Shown: positions 1 to 8,241 of the stretch, in pieces
Layout: each line of letters begins with the position of its first letter
Numbering within the stretch: position 1 is the first letter of the stretch
Assembly: GCF_900108085.1 (NCBI RefSeq)
Contig: NZ_FNVR01000018.1
Location: 26,864-90,863 of the forward strand
Source: Algoriphagus boritolerans DSM 17298 = JCM 18970
GTDB taxonomy: Bacteria > Bacteroidota > Bacteroidia > Cytophagales > Cyclobacteriaceae
DNA length: 64,000 nt
Direction: 5' to 3'
Translations under genes and position numbers: made by a program
Notes under the pieces: model-generated
Told to the model about the DNA's origin: nothing
The model's input: only the letters and a program-made list of their open reading frames with translations
Database searches by the model: none

Positions 1-100
1 TAAAATCTACAGCCTTAAAAGCGGGATTAAGCGCTTTACTAGCAGTTCTTAATTTTCGTAACTCCCTTAATGGTTCAAATCCCCTCAGGGTATTAAGAAA

Positions 101-1471
101 ATGAATAAAACAGTAGTCTTAGATATTGTTGCCCTTTCTCCGCGAGTGATCGGAGTCCATACGCCTTTTTTAAAAAATTGGATTGAAGCGAAGCAAAAGG
201 CGGTTGTCGAACCTGTACTTCCCGCCGTAACTTGCGCCGCTCAGTCGGTGTATCTAACCGGTAAATGGCCTTCGGAAAACGGAATCGTGGGAAATGGCTG
301 GTATTTCCAAGACGAGTGCGAAATCAAGTTTTGGCGCCAATCCAACAAGCTAGTTCAGGCAGAGAAAGTATGGGAAGTGCTCAAAAAGGAAAATCCGGAT
401 TTCACCGTTGCCAACTTATTTTGGTGGTATAACATGTACTCCAGCGTGGACTTTGCGGTGACGCCGAGACCACTTTACCTTCAGGACGGGCGAAAAATGC
501 CCGATTGCCACTCCCAACCCATGGAACTCCGGGATCGCTTGCAAAAGGAACTCGGTCAGTTTCCGCTTTTTTCGTTTTGGGGACCCAAAACCAGCCTTGC
601 TTCCAGCAAGTGGATCGCCGAAGCAGCCAAAAAAGTCGATCAATGGCATAACCCAATGCTCAATCTGATCTACATCCCGCATCTGGATTACGGACTTCAG
701 AAGTACGGGATTGATTTTGAAAAAATCGGTAAGGATCTTCAGGAAGTCGATGCGCTTGCAGAAGACCTGATTACCTATTTCGAAAAGCAGGGAACAGCAG
801 TCTTGCTGCTGTCAGAATATGGAATTACGTCGGTAAGTAAGCCAGTTCACCTGAATCGGATTTTTAGAGAAAAGGGCTGGATTCAGGTGAAAGATGAATT
901 GGGAAAAGAGACGCTGGATGCTGGAACTTCGGCAGTTTTTGCGGTAGCAGATCATCAAGTGGCGCATGTCCATGTGAATGACACCTCCAAACTTGCGGAA
1001 GTGAAAAACCTGCTGGAAAAGACACCGGGAGTGGAAAAAGTCCTGGACGATGCAGGAAAAAAAGCCTACCACATCGACCACGAGCGCTCGGGAGACTTGG
1101 TAGTGATCGCAGATGCAGATTCTTGGTTTACCTACTATTTCTGGTTGGACGATGCCAAAGCACCCGAATATGCGCGATGTGTGGACATTCATCGCAAGCC
1201 CGGCTACGATCCTGTAGAATTAATCCTGGATCCCAAGATTAAAATTCCGCTTTTGACGGTTGGCTCAAAAGTGCTGAAGAAAAAGCTGGGTTTCCGCTAC
1301 CTGATGGATGTGATTCCTTTGGATGCGACTTTGATCAAAGGTGCCCATGGCAGAATCCCTGAATCCGATTTGGACAAGCCGCTTTTTGTGTCGGATTCGG
1401 CGATCAATTCAGCCGAAAAAATCCAACCAACCGAAGTCTTTGACCTGATTTTGAGGGCAGTCCGGGGTTAA
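101..1471 (+). CDS. Alkaline-phosphatase-superfamily protein (type I phosphodiesterase / nucleotide pyrophosphatase-like)
   Basis: 456 residues with no signal peptide, so probably cytoplasmic. The N-terminus has the superfamily layout: an early Asp (VVLDIV, residue 8) and a nucleophile segment PAVTCAAQSVYLTG (Thr about residue 44), followed by WPSENGIVG, as in nucleotide pyrophosphatases/phosphodiesterases. Members hydrolyse phosphodiester or pyrophosphate bonds at a two-metal centre. Oddly, several usual metal ligands differ: the D-x3-H segment reads DYGLQKYG (His replaced by Gln) and the usual SDHG reads SEYG; a late His survives in GAHGRIP. The enzyme may therefore use an altered metal site or have lost hydrolysis. 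Similar proteins occur in ebo gene clusters of Bacteroidota, from memory; the neighbours that would test this lie outside the window. Fold assignment good, function open. Confidence 0.75.
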   Translation: MNKTVVLDIVALSPRVIGVHTPFLKNWIEAKQKAVVEPVLPAVTCAAQSVYLTGKWPSENGIVGNGWYFQDECEIKFWRQSNKLVQAEKVWEVLKKENPDFTVANLFWWYNMYSSVDFAVTPRPLYLQDGRKMPDCHSQPMELRDRLQKELGQFPLFSFWGPKTSLASSKWIAEAAKKVDQWHNPMLNLIYIPHLDYGLQKYGIDFEKIGKDLQEVDALAEDLITYFEKQGTAVLLLSEYGITSVSKPVHLNRIFREKGWIQVKDELGKETLDAGTSAVFAVADHQVAHVHVNDTSKLAEVKNLLEKTPGVEKVLDDAGKKAYHIDHERSGDLVVIADADSWFTYYFWLDDAKAPEYARCVDIHRKPGYDPVELILDPKIKIPLLTVGSKVLKKKLGFRYLMDVIPLDATLIKGAHGRIPESDLDKPLFVSDSAINSAEKIQPTEVFDLILRAVRG

Positions 1472-1498
1472 ATTTTCAAAAATACTTTCGCGGATTCT

Positions 1499-1527
1499 TT
1501 GATTTTAGTTTTACAAAGCTAGTTTAG
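1499..1527 (+). promoter_or_regulatory. Possible Bacteroidota-type promoter for the DUF4221 pair
   Basis: A TTG at 1499-1501 is followed after 18 bases by TAGTTTAG at 1520-1527, one mismatch from the Bacteroidota -7 consensus TAnnTTTG. It sits 17 bases before the ATG at 1545 in an AT-rich gap. Based on pattern only. Confidence 0.35.
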
Positions 1528-1544
1528 TAGTAAAATTATTTACT

Positions 1545-2684
1545 ATGACTAGACTCGCCCTTTTTGCTGTTGCTTTAATTGCTTTTTCTTGTGGGTCAAA
1601 TGTTTCCAAAGATTCCGCTTCTTCAAATGTCTTAGAGGATATCAACTTCACAATTGATACTGTTGTAGTCAATCCCGGTGAAGAAATTATCAATTTGGCT
1701 TCGGGGCTTCGGCTTTCGGATCTTTCACCCGATAAGCGTACACTTTACCTTTTGGATGACAAAGACAAAAGCTTGTCTGTGATCGATTTGGAAGAATTGA
1801 AGCTTTTGCGAAAGCTACCTTTCGAGAGAGAAGGTCCAAATGGAATAGGCCAATACCTTTATGCTGTTCAACTACTTCCTGATGAGCAGTTTCTTTTCTC
1901 CGGTTTTCAGAATACCGGAATTTATTCCTTCCAAGGTGAAAAACTGGAAACCATCAAGATTTCCGCTGCTGATGTGGAAGGAATGAATGAAGCCGATGAG
2001 AACAGTATTTGGAATGGTCTAAAAATCTCCAGCGACAAAAAGTATCTTTTTTCGCTTCCCGGAAATTTCTTTGAAGGTACCCGAGACTTGGTAAGGGTTG
2101 ATTTTGCAAGCAAAAAAGGGAAAGTCATTGATATCCCAGCTATGGACATCGCTTCTGAATTTCGGATTGTGCTTCGTTCGGATGAGATGATGTCTGTTTA
2201 TGTTGAGGAGATCTCCCTTCAGGAGTTGAATGGAAAATTGATCATCCAAAATACCGCCGGAAGTGATGCTTACCTTTATGATTATATCGCCGATTCGCTT
2301 AGGTTTTTAACATTCGACCACAAACTTGTCCTGAAAAAAAAGGAAGGAACGGTCCGAAATGAAGTGACTTCACAAAAAGAATTCGAGGATGAAATGGGCA
2401 AGTTGAGGTCTCAAATCAGCTTCGAGAAGTTCATTTGGGATGATGTCAGCAAACGATATTTCCGATTCGCGAAGATTTTCCAACCAAAATTAGACGACAA
2501 AGCTCCTCAAAAGGCCGATGTTTTTCTTTTTGCCTACGACCAAGATTTCAATCTGATCGGTGAGACCCAGCTCAAGGACTTGGAAAAAGTCCCTGCTTAT
2601 CCCTTCTTCAAAGACGACAAGCTCTGGTCCTATGTCAATGTGGAGGACGAGCTGGGTTTTGCCGTCATCGACTTTAAATTTTAG
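1545..2684 (+). CDS. DUF4221-type lipoprotein (first of a tandem pair)
   Basis: 379 residues. The N-terminus MTRLALFAVALIAFSCGS is a lipoprotein signal peptide with lipobox AFSC, so the mature protein should be lipidated at Cys16 and envelope-anchored. The rest has many short hydrophobic beta-like segments with recurring phrases (LYLLDDKDKSLSVIDL; FEREGPNGIG), consistent with a beta-propeller-like fold. I recognise the DUF4221 pattern seen in Cytophagales, often in tandem; the function is unknown. The downstream gene starts 4 bases after its stop and is a clear paralogue with a nearly identical C-terminus (PFFKDDKLWSYVNVEDELGF). The two are almost certainly co-transcribed. The DUF name is from memory; lipoprotein status is visible in the sequence. 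Confidence 0.8.
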   Translation: MTRLALFAVALIAFSCGSNVSKDSASSNVLEDINFTIDTVVVNPGEEIINLASGLRLSDLSPDKRTLYLLDDKDKSLSVIDLEELKLLRKLPFEREGPNGIGQYLYAVQLLPDEQFLFSGFQNTGIYSFQGEKLETIKISAADVEGMNEADENSIWNGLKISSDKKYLFSLPGNFFEGTRDLVRVDFASKKGKVIDIPAMDIASEFRIVLRSDEMMSVYVEEISLQELNGKLIIQNTAGSDAYLYDYIADSLRFLTFDHKLVLKKKEGTVRNEVTSQKEFEDEMGKLRSQISFEKFIWDDVSKRYFRFAKIFQPKLDDKAPQKADVFLFAYDQDFNLIGETQLKDLEKVPAYPFFKDDKLWSYVNVEDELGFAVIDFKF

Positions 2685-2688
2685 AATT

Positions 2689-3831
2689 ATGAGAAAACTT
2701 GTAACAGTACTATTCCTCCCTTTGATTTTTTCCTGCGGAGGGAATTCTTCTGATAAAGCCGAATCGGGCAATATTTTGGAGAATCTGACTTTTACTGTCG
2801 ATACGGTGGTCATGGATCCCGGAGATCAAGTGGTCAATCTCCAATTTGTACCGTCACTTTTTGGACTTTCTTCAGACCAACAGCGGTACTATTTCATGCA
2901 CCGGAATTCGGGGGAATTGACAGTTTTTGATTTGGAAGGAAAGAAATTGATAAAGAAGATTCAGTTTGAAAAGGAGGGGCCTAATTCCATTCCGGGGTTT
3001 GTCTCAAACTTTCAGTTATTTGATGATAACCACTTTTTGCTTACCGGATTTAGAATAATCAGCACCTATGATTCAGCAGGTAAAAAGCTGACAGATATTC
3101 CTTTTGATAAAGAAAAATTTCCGGATTTGACAGATGTGGAAGGATATAGCTTGCAAACAGGGCTCAAGGCAAATGAGCGGCAGGAACTGTTTTTTTCGCT
3201 CCCCTCTGATTCCAAAATTAAGCGCGTTAGTTTGGCAATTTGGGATAATTCGAGTTCCCAAAGCCGTTTGGTTCCCTTACCTGAATTTGGATTTTTAACC
3301 AAGTTTACACTTGAATTTCGTGAAGGAGACAACTATAGTGGTGCCGGTTTTGCCAGTTTAAATCTGAAGTTGGAGGAAAATCGATTGTTGGCATTTTCCT
3401 CTGGAACGACCAGTATTTACACCTATGATCTGAGTTCGGATTCTCTGGTTTTCAAGACTTACACACCAAGTTTGGTACCAGCCCAGGCGGAAGTTCCGGC
3501 TATCAGTGAGTTTACAAGCAGACAAGCCTTTGATGAGGCGATTAGTCTGGCTCGCAGTCAGATTTTCTTTGGGGACCCGCTTTGGGACGAAAACAGAGGA
3601 ATTTACCTTCGGTTTGCCTCGATTACCAAACCAAACGCCAATCCTGAGCTTCCAGCCAAAAGTGAAGTGTTTTTGCTTGCGTTTGACAAGGGGCTGAATT
3701 TGATCGGGGAATCCACGGTGGAGGAACTTCCTTCCCAGCCCAGTTGGCCCTTCTTCAAAGACGGCAAGCTCTGGTCCTATGTCAATGTGGAGGATGAATT
3801 AGGCTTTGCTGTGATGGATTTTAAGTTTTGA
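2689..3831 (+). CDS. DUF4221-type lipoprotein (second of a tandem pair)
   Basis: 380 residues from the ATG at 2689, 4 bases after the stop of its paralogue. An in-frame start exists at 2560 inside the upstream gene, but only the 2689 start gives a signal peptide (MRKLVTVLFLPLIFSCGG, lipobox IFSC). It shares the overall plan of the upstream gene: 'TVDTVV..PG..VVNL' near the mature N-terminus, FEKEGPNSIPG, and a C-terminal PFFKDGKLWSYVNVEDELGF block. Overall identity is moderate, but the last roughly 50 bases are almost identical in DNA, suggesting recent gene conversion or functional constraint. Its stop directly abuts the stop of the convergent HD gene (no bases between 3831 and 3832). Function unknown. 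Confidence 0.8.
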   Translation: MRKLVTVLFLPLIFSCGGNSSDKAESGNILENLTFTVDTVVMDPGDQVVNLQFVPSLFGLSSDQQRYYFMHRNSGELTVFDLEGKKLIKKIQFEKEGPNSIPGFVSNFQLFDDNHFLLTGFRIISTYDSAGKKLTDIPFDKEKFPDLTDVEGYSLQTGLKANERQELFFSLPSDSKIKRVSLAIWDNSSSQSRLVPLPEFGFLTKFTLEFREGDNYSGAGFASLNLKLEENRLLAFSSGTTSIYTYDLSSDSLVFKTYTPSLVPAQAEVPAISEFTSRQAFDEAISLARSQIFFGDPLWDENRGIYLRFASITKPNANPELPAKSEVFLLAFDKGLNLIGESTVEELPSQPSWPFFKDGKLWSYVNVEDELGFAVMDFKF

Positions 3832-4413
3832 TTAAACCACCCCCAGCCTTTTCTTCACCGTCAGGAGATTTTCCTGCTTCTTGGGTTCGCGGTGTTTTTG
3901 GCAATATTCGGTGTGAAAATGATGCTTTTGCATAAAAACCAGCTGCAATTCATCCCAAGCCTGCTCTGTAAAATCCGGGTTGAAATGCTTCAGTTCCTCA
4001 TAAAGTGTTTTCCCTATTTTCTCGAAAAGATCCGTTCCCAAGTATTCCAAATCGGCATCTGCCAGGATATTTTCTAGGAGCGTGGTAGGACTTTGCGGGA
4101 TTTTGGTAGCCATGATCATCCCGTAGATTTTTTGGAGTTCCTCGTGAGTATACCCTTCTTCAAGATAGCCTTTGGCGATTTTGCAGCCTTTTTGTTCATG
4201 GTCTTTGGGATTATCGATGAAGCCCGTATCGTGAAAAAGCGCCGCCAACTTCAATAAATGAAGGTCTTGCGCAGAGACCTTGAGTTCTTTGGCTAGAAAT
4301 ATGGCTTTTTCAATCACGTAATCGGTGTGATCCAGATTGTGATAGGTCAAGTGTGATGGCAATTTTGCCAAGATTTCCTGGTAGACCGTATGTTGGATTT
4401 CCTCAAATACCAT
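3832..4413 (-). CDS. HD-domain phosphohydrolase family protein
   Basis: 193 residues, cytoplasmic. HD-superfamily signatures: YHNLDHTDYV (His25 and His29), the HD pair in LAALFHDTGF (residues 61-62), and a downstream metal-ligand candidate Asp in LADADLEYLG (about residue 119). Such proteins are metal-dependent phosphohydrolases, often of nucleotides; the substrate cannot be read from the sequence. It overlaps the YitT gene by one base (TGATG), so the two are probably one transcript with translational coupling, YitT first. Its stop touches the stop of the convergent DUF4221 gene. Confidence 0.85.
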   Translation of the reverse strand: MVFEEIQHTVYQEILAKLPSHLTYHNLDHTDYVIEKAIFLAKELKVSAQDLHLLKLAALFHDTGFIDNPKDHEQKGCKIAKGYLEEGYTHEELQKIYGMIMATKIPQSPTTLLENILADADLEYLGTDLFEKIGKTLYEELKHFNPDFTEQAWDELQLVFMQKHHFHTEYCQKHREPKKQENLLTVKKRLGVV

Positions 4414-5306
4414 CAGCTGTGTTTTTTACCGACCCTTTTGATGACGCCGCCTTTTACTTCCTTGATGGTTTGTACATAAAAGAATGCTTTAGGGTCAATT
4501 TGTTGAATTGCTTCTTTGATTCGATGAACTTCCAGTCTTGTTACCACCGTCATGATAATGTCACAGGGATGTTTGATGTGGAATGTTTCTGGAAGATAAC
4601 CTCTTTCGCCTTTATAAACAGATATTGCTTTCCCAAATTCTCTGACGATTAACTCTTTCACCTTGTCATCTTCTCTTGAAATAATCGTCAAGGCGGTATA
4701 TTCCTCAAATCCTTCGACTACGTAATCTGTCATTTTTATGGCGGTGAAGTAAGTCAGGATGGAATACATTGCAGGTTCTATGCCAAAGAAAATCGCAGCA
4801 AACAACATGATCAGGGAGTTAAGAAAAATTGTAATCTCACTGGCTGAAAGCGGAGAATTTTTCTGAACAAATTCCGTAATTACTTCAAAACCATCAATCA
4901 AGCCACCTCCTCGGATGATCAGTCCGATACCCAATCCCATTAACAGGCCCCCAAATATTGCGCTGAGAACCAAGTCACTGGTGATAGCGGGGAATTTGAG
5001 AAATTCCAAAACGATGACCAGCAGAAAAACCGAAAAGCTGGATTGTACGGCAAAGGTTTTTCCGATTTTACGCCATCCTAGCCACAGAAAGGGGATATTG
5101 ATCACTACCAGCAGCAGCGTAAGATTGATGCCATAGTGTAGATTTATAATAATGGCGATACCGGTCACTCCTCCATCCAGGAATTTATTGGGTAGCATGA
5201 AAACCTGCAACGCCGCCGCCGCACAAAATACCCCTGCCACAATATAGACAAGTGAAAATGGATCAAATACGGCTTTCCAATCGAGATTTTGTCTGGATGT
5301 GATCAT
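4413..5306 (-). CDS. YitT family membrane protein (DUF161 + DUF2179)
   Basis: 297 residues. Several transmembrane segments in the first about 200 residues, including the family-typical DGGVTGIAI and GGGLIDGFEVI segments, then a cytoplasmic DUF2179 domain from about residue 205 (ALTIISREDDKVKEL ... IIMTVVTRLEVHRIKEAI). Length matches YitT/YpjC/YqfU proteins, inner-membrane proteins of unresolved function, probably transporters. It is the first gene of a two-gene unit with the HD protein. A 152-bp gap with no recognisable site separates it from the TRIC gene. Confidence 0.92.
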   Translation of the reverse strand: MITSRQNLDWKAVFDPFSLVYIVAGVFCAAAALQVFMLPNKFLDGGVTGIAIIINLHYGINLTLLLVVINIPFLWLGWRKIGKTFAVQSSFSVFLLVIVLEFLKFPAITSDLVLSAIFGGLLMGLGIGLIIRGGGLIDGFEVITEFVQKNSPLSASEITIFLNSLIMLFAAIFFGIEPAMYSILTYFTAIKMTDYVVEGFEEYTALTIISREDDKVKELIVREFGKAISVYKGERGYLPETFHIKHPCDIIMTVVTRLEVHRIKEAIQQIDPKAFFYVQTIKEVKGGVIKRVGKKHS

Positions 5307-5458
5307 TCCAGAATTGGATTAAAAAAGTCCATGCAGCGTTTACTTGTCATATTTCCCTAAAATTTAAGCAAAATACCAGTTTGTCCAAATATTCTTTAGC
5401 GTAATCTTTAAGGAAAGTAGAATTTGAATGCTTTCTGTAAAAATTTGAACTTCTTTGC

Positions 5459-6061
5459 TCAACCCAACCTGGGCAAGCTGAGCTTATACTTCATGGCAAT
5501 CATACGAATACTGATGATCAATGACATTGAAATTAACATGTTGTAGTTTCGATCGACAGCAAAATAATGCAGAATTAAGTACAGTATGGCCCCAACGAGA
5601 CAAGCCGAGGCATAGACTTCCTTTCTAAACAAAATCGGGATTTCGTTGGTGAGTGTGTCCCGGATTACTCCGCCCATCACCGCTGAAAACATCCCCATGA
5701 TAGCAGCTATTTCTGGCCTTACCCCCAAACTGAGGGCTTTTTCCACACCTAAAACTGTAAAAAATCCAATACCCAACGTATCAAACAGAAAGAAAGTTTT
5801 GCGCAGTCGACTCAGAATGTTAGGAAAAATGAATGCAGTAAGGATTCCAATTAATATCGCATAAAGAAAATGGATATCCCCTATCCAGACCAAAGGATGA
5901 CTATCCAGCAAAATATCCCGAAGCGTACCTCCTCCGATTGCTGTAATAAATCCTGTAAACCCCGCCCCGAAAAGATCGTGTTCCTTTTCCCGGATTGCCA
6001 AAGCGCCCGAGATTGCGAATACAAAGGTTCCGGAAAGCTCAAGTGCGTATTGGAGGTCCAT
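5459..6061 (-). CDS. TRIC-type cation channel family protein (YicG/UPF0126)
   Basis: 200 residues and about seven hydrophobic segments arranged as two three-helix repeats. Each repeat carries the family motif: GGGTLRDILLD in the first and GGVIRDTLTNEIP in the second. Prokaryotic TRIC homologues form trimeric monovalent-cation channels in the inner membrane. The gene starts at the ATG at 6061 (MDLQYALELSG), which begins directly in the first helix as usual. No obvious operon partner. Confidence 0.93.
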   Translation of the reverse strand: MDLQYALELSGTFVFAISGALAIREKEHDLFGAGFTGFITAIGGGTLRDILLDSHPLVWIGDIHFLYAILIGILTAFIFPNILSRLRKTFFLFDTLGIGFFTVLGVEKALSLGVRPEIAAIMGMFSAVMGGVIRDTLTNEIPILFRKEVYASACLVGAILYLILHYFAVDRNYNMLISMSLIISIRMIAMKYKLSLPRLG

Positions 6062-6210
6062 GAGTTAGAAGGGGATTGAGGTTGAAAATATAGAATTCAG
6101 GTAAATGTTGAAATGGACTGAAGCAAGATACGAGAGGCAAGAACCAAGAAAGTTTTAATCTTCAATTACCAAAGATCAATTCTCAATTTTCAGGGGAATG
6201 CACAAATTAC

Positions 6211-6246
6211 TTGAAAATTGATCATTGAATTTGAAAATTGATCATT
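6211..6246. repeat. Short direct repeat at the 3' end of the methyltransferase gene
   Basis: A 16-bp unit (ttgaaaattgatcatt) occurs at 6211-6226 and 6231-6246, separated by 4 bp. The second copy covers the stop codon of the methyltransferase gene (6242-6244), so a duplication has probably reshaped its end. The rest of 6062-6210 is AT-rich sequence in which I see no gene. Confidence 0.7.
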
Positions 6247-6862
6247 TCTTCACCTTTTCCATCACAAAAACCCCCATTGCTCGCTGTCCATGGACCAAGA
6301 CTGACTTCGGATTTTCAAGGTGGCGGAATCCTAGTTGCGCTAACTTATCCACAGCTGTCTGGGTAAGTAAAAATCGTTCTGAACCGTCAGGAAGCAGGTA
6401 TTTACCATCAGATAATGCTACGCTCTCCTCTAACATCCCTCCAAATCCGGTCGTCATCCGGAACCAGAAAATACCTCCCGGTTTGAGCACTCGCTTGATT
6501 TCATCAATCATTTGCCAGAAGTTATCCACACTCACTGCAAAGTGCAAAACTGCGGAGCAGATCACTGCATCAAAGGCCTCCGAATGAAAGGGAATCTCCT
6601 CCAATCTTCCCGTCTGAAATCGATGCGAATCAAATTCAGGGTTCAGGCTTTTGGAGAGATATTGGCAGTATTGGACAGCCAATTCATTGGGATCAATTCC
6701 AAAGATTTGATAGCCCTGATTGATAAAATAAACCGCGTTTCTGCCTTCTCCGCAGCCGGCATCCAGGATTTTCATTTCCTTGGAAAATCTTCCCTTGAGA
6801 ATTTGATCTAACAGGTAGATATCCACATTACCCAAAAGCTGGTTGAGCTCAGTTACTTCCAT
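6242..6862 (-). CDS. Class I SAM-dependent methyltransferase
   Basis: 206 residues. Motif I is LDAGCGEGRNAVYF (about residues 33-46); an acidic motif II follows at FGIDPNELAV, and FDAVICSAVLHF plus RVLKPGGIFWF match motifs of the Methyltransf_11/25 group. It transfers a methyl group from S-adenosylmethionine; the substrate is unknown. The start at 6862 overlaps the end of the upstream patatin-like gene by 14 bases, suggesting one transcript. The 3' end lies in a short direct repeat. Confidence 0.88.
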   Translation of the reverse strand: MEVTELNQLLGNVDIYLLDQILKGRFSKEMKILDAGCGEGRNAVYFINQGYQIFGIDPNELAVQYCQYLSKSLNPEFDSHRFQTGRLEEIPFHSEAFDAVICSAVLHFAVSVDNFWQMIDEIKRVLKPGGIFWFRMTTGFGGMLEESVALSDGKYLLPDGSERFLLTQTAVDKLAQLGFRHLENPKSVLVHGQRAMGVFVMEKVKK

Positions 6863-7751
6863 TTTCCAGTTGGTCTAAGGCTTCTTTTGCTTTTTGTCGC
6901 CCAATTTCGACCATTTCTGCAGCGCGATGAAACTCTAAGGTACCGGCTTGTTTCCTCGAAACCCTGACCATCACATCTACGGGATATTTTTCAATCAATA
7001 ATTGGCAAAACCGATCTTGGAGCAAGTCAAAGGATCGAGTAAGGAGATTTAGCGAACTGAGGGATGTGGACTTTTCTTCTTTAATTCCTTCGGGGAAAAA
7101 TTGCCGCATCTTAATTCTGTAATCTTGAAGCCAACCTGGGATGGTCAAAAAACGGTTGCCTTTTTCATCTTTTTTTGGGGGCTCGATATAATGTATTTCC
7201 GGTCCATTGACTTCCACTACCACCAACAGTCGATTTTCATGGTTGGTAATCAGAGAAATAGGTACCGGATTTACCACTCCACCATCAATAAATTCATGGC
7301 GGTGATGTCGGGCAGGCTGAAAAACAGAAGGAATGCTGCCTGAAGCACGAATGGCCGCATACAGACTCCCTTCCCGGAAAACCACTTCCTGCCCAGTTCG
7401 ATAATCCACCGCATTGCAGGAAAATGGGATTGGTAAATCTTCGATCTGACAGTCTTTGACCACTTTTTTCAGGGCATTATACACTTTTTCGCCTTTGATA
7501 AAGCCCCGGCTGGAAAAGGTAAAGTCCATCAGAGAAAAAACATCCAAGCGATCCAAATTGCAGATCCAATCCTTGAATTCAGGCATCTTGCCGGCGGCAT
7601 ACATTCCGCCGACCAATGCGCCCGCCGAACAACCGGCGATCTCAGCGATTTCATAGCCTCTGTTTTCCAGCTCCTCGATCACACCCACATGCGCTAATCC
7701 CCTCGCTCCGCCACTGCTCAAAACCAATGAAACTGTTTTCTTTTTTGACAT
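6849..7751 (-). CDS. Patatin-like phospholipase (RssA-like)
   Basis: 300 residues, no signal peptide. The patatin elements are visible: oxyanion loop SSGGARGLAHVG (residues 12-23), nucleophile elbow GCSAG (Ser about 42) and the catalytic Asp in IDGGVVNP (about residue 155). This Ser-Asp dyad cleaves acyl esters of phospholipids. The size and 'SGGARG...GCSAGALVGGMYAAG' pattern match bacterial RssA/YlbK proteins. It is the first gene of a pair with the methyltransferase. TAACTTTG on the minus strand at 7805-7798, 47 bases before the start, matches the Bacteroidota -7 consensus, but no clear -33 TTG accompanies it. Confidence 0.9.
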   Translation of the reverse strand: MSKKKTVSLVLSSGGARGLAHVGVIEELENRGYEIAEIAGCSAGALVGGMYAAGKMPEFKDWICNLDRLDVFSLMDFTFSSRGFIKGEKVYNALKKVVKDCQIEDLPIPFSCNAVDYRTGQEVVFREGSLYAAIRASGSIPSVFQPARHHRHEFIDGGVVNPVPISLITNHENRLLVVVEVNGPEIHYIEPPKKDEKGNRFLTIPGWLQDYRIKMRQFFPEGIKEEKSTSLSSLNLLTRSFDLLQDRFCQLLIEKYPVDVMVRVSRKQAGTLEFHRAAEMVEIGRQKAKEALDQLENGSN

Positions 7752-7810
7752 ATCTTTAGGGAATAAAAATTACGTACTTCGTACAAAAATCACCTTTCAA
7801 AGTTAGCAAT

Positions 7811-8233
7811 ATGAGCGAATTTAAACCCTTTCACCTCGCTTTCCCTATCCGTGACATCGACGAAACGAGGGCATTCTATGGAGATCTCCTGGGCTGTGAC
7901 ATCGGGCGCAGTACCGATAAGTGGATCGACTTCAATTTCTTCGGACACCAACTTTCTGCCCACATCAAGCCTGAGGAGCTGGCAAATGCCAAAACCAATG
8001 AGGTCGATGGAAAAAATGTACCTGTCCGGCATTTTGGAGCTATTTTGGGCTGGGAAGAATGGCATGCGCTCGCTGACAAACTCAAAGCCCATGGAATGAA
8101 GTTTGTCATTGAACCCTATATTCGATTCAAAGGAGAAGTAGGTGAGCAGGCGACGATGTTTTTCTTGGATCCTTGTGGAAATGCGCTGGAGTTTAAGTCA
8201 TTTCAGGATCCTTCTCAGATTTTTGCCAAATAA
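7811..8233 (+). CDS. VOC family protein (glyoxalase/dioxygenase fold)
   Basis: 140 residues forming a beta-alpha-beta-beta-beta vicinal-oxygen-chelate fold. [23 protein letters not shown] is the usual first half; the metal ligands are probably His in FHLAF, His in FGHQLSAH and Glu in [11 protein letters not shown] proteins include glyoxalases, extradiol dioxygenases and resistance proteins, and the sequence does not decide between them. The next gene starts 9 bases downstream, so the two are likely co-transcribed. Confidence 0.88.
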   Translation: MSEFKPFHLAFPIRDIDETRAFYGDLLGCDIGRSTDKWIDFNFFGHQLSAHIKPEELANAKTNEVDGKNVPVRHFGAILGWEEWHALADKLKAHGMKFVIEPYIRFKGEVGEQATMFFLDPCGNALEFKSFQDPSQIFAK

Positions 8234-8241
8234 CTTCTGTT

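Noticed and set aside
60..95. tRNA-like T-loop word (ggttcaaatcc) upstream of the first gene
   Set aside because: The five bases on each side are not complementary, and no acceptor, D or anticodon arm can be built; it belongs to the AT-rich repeat family.
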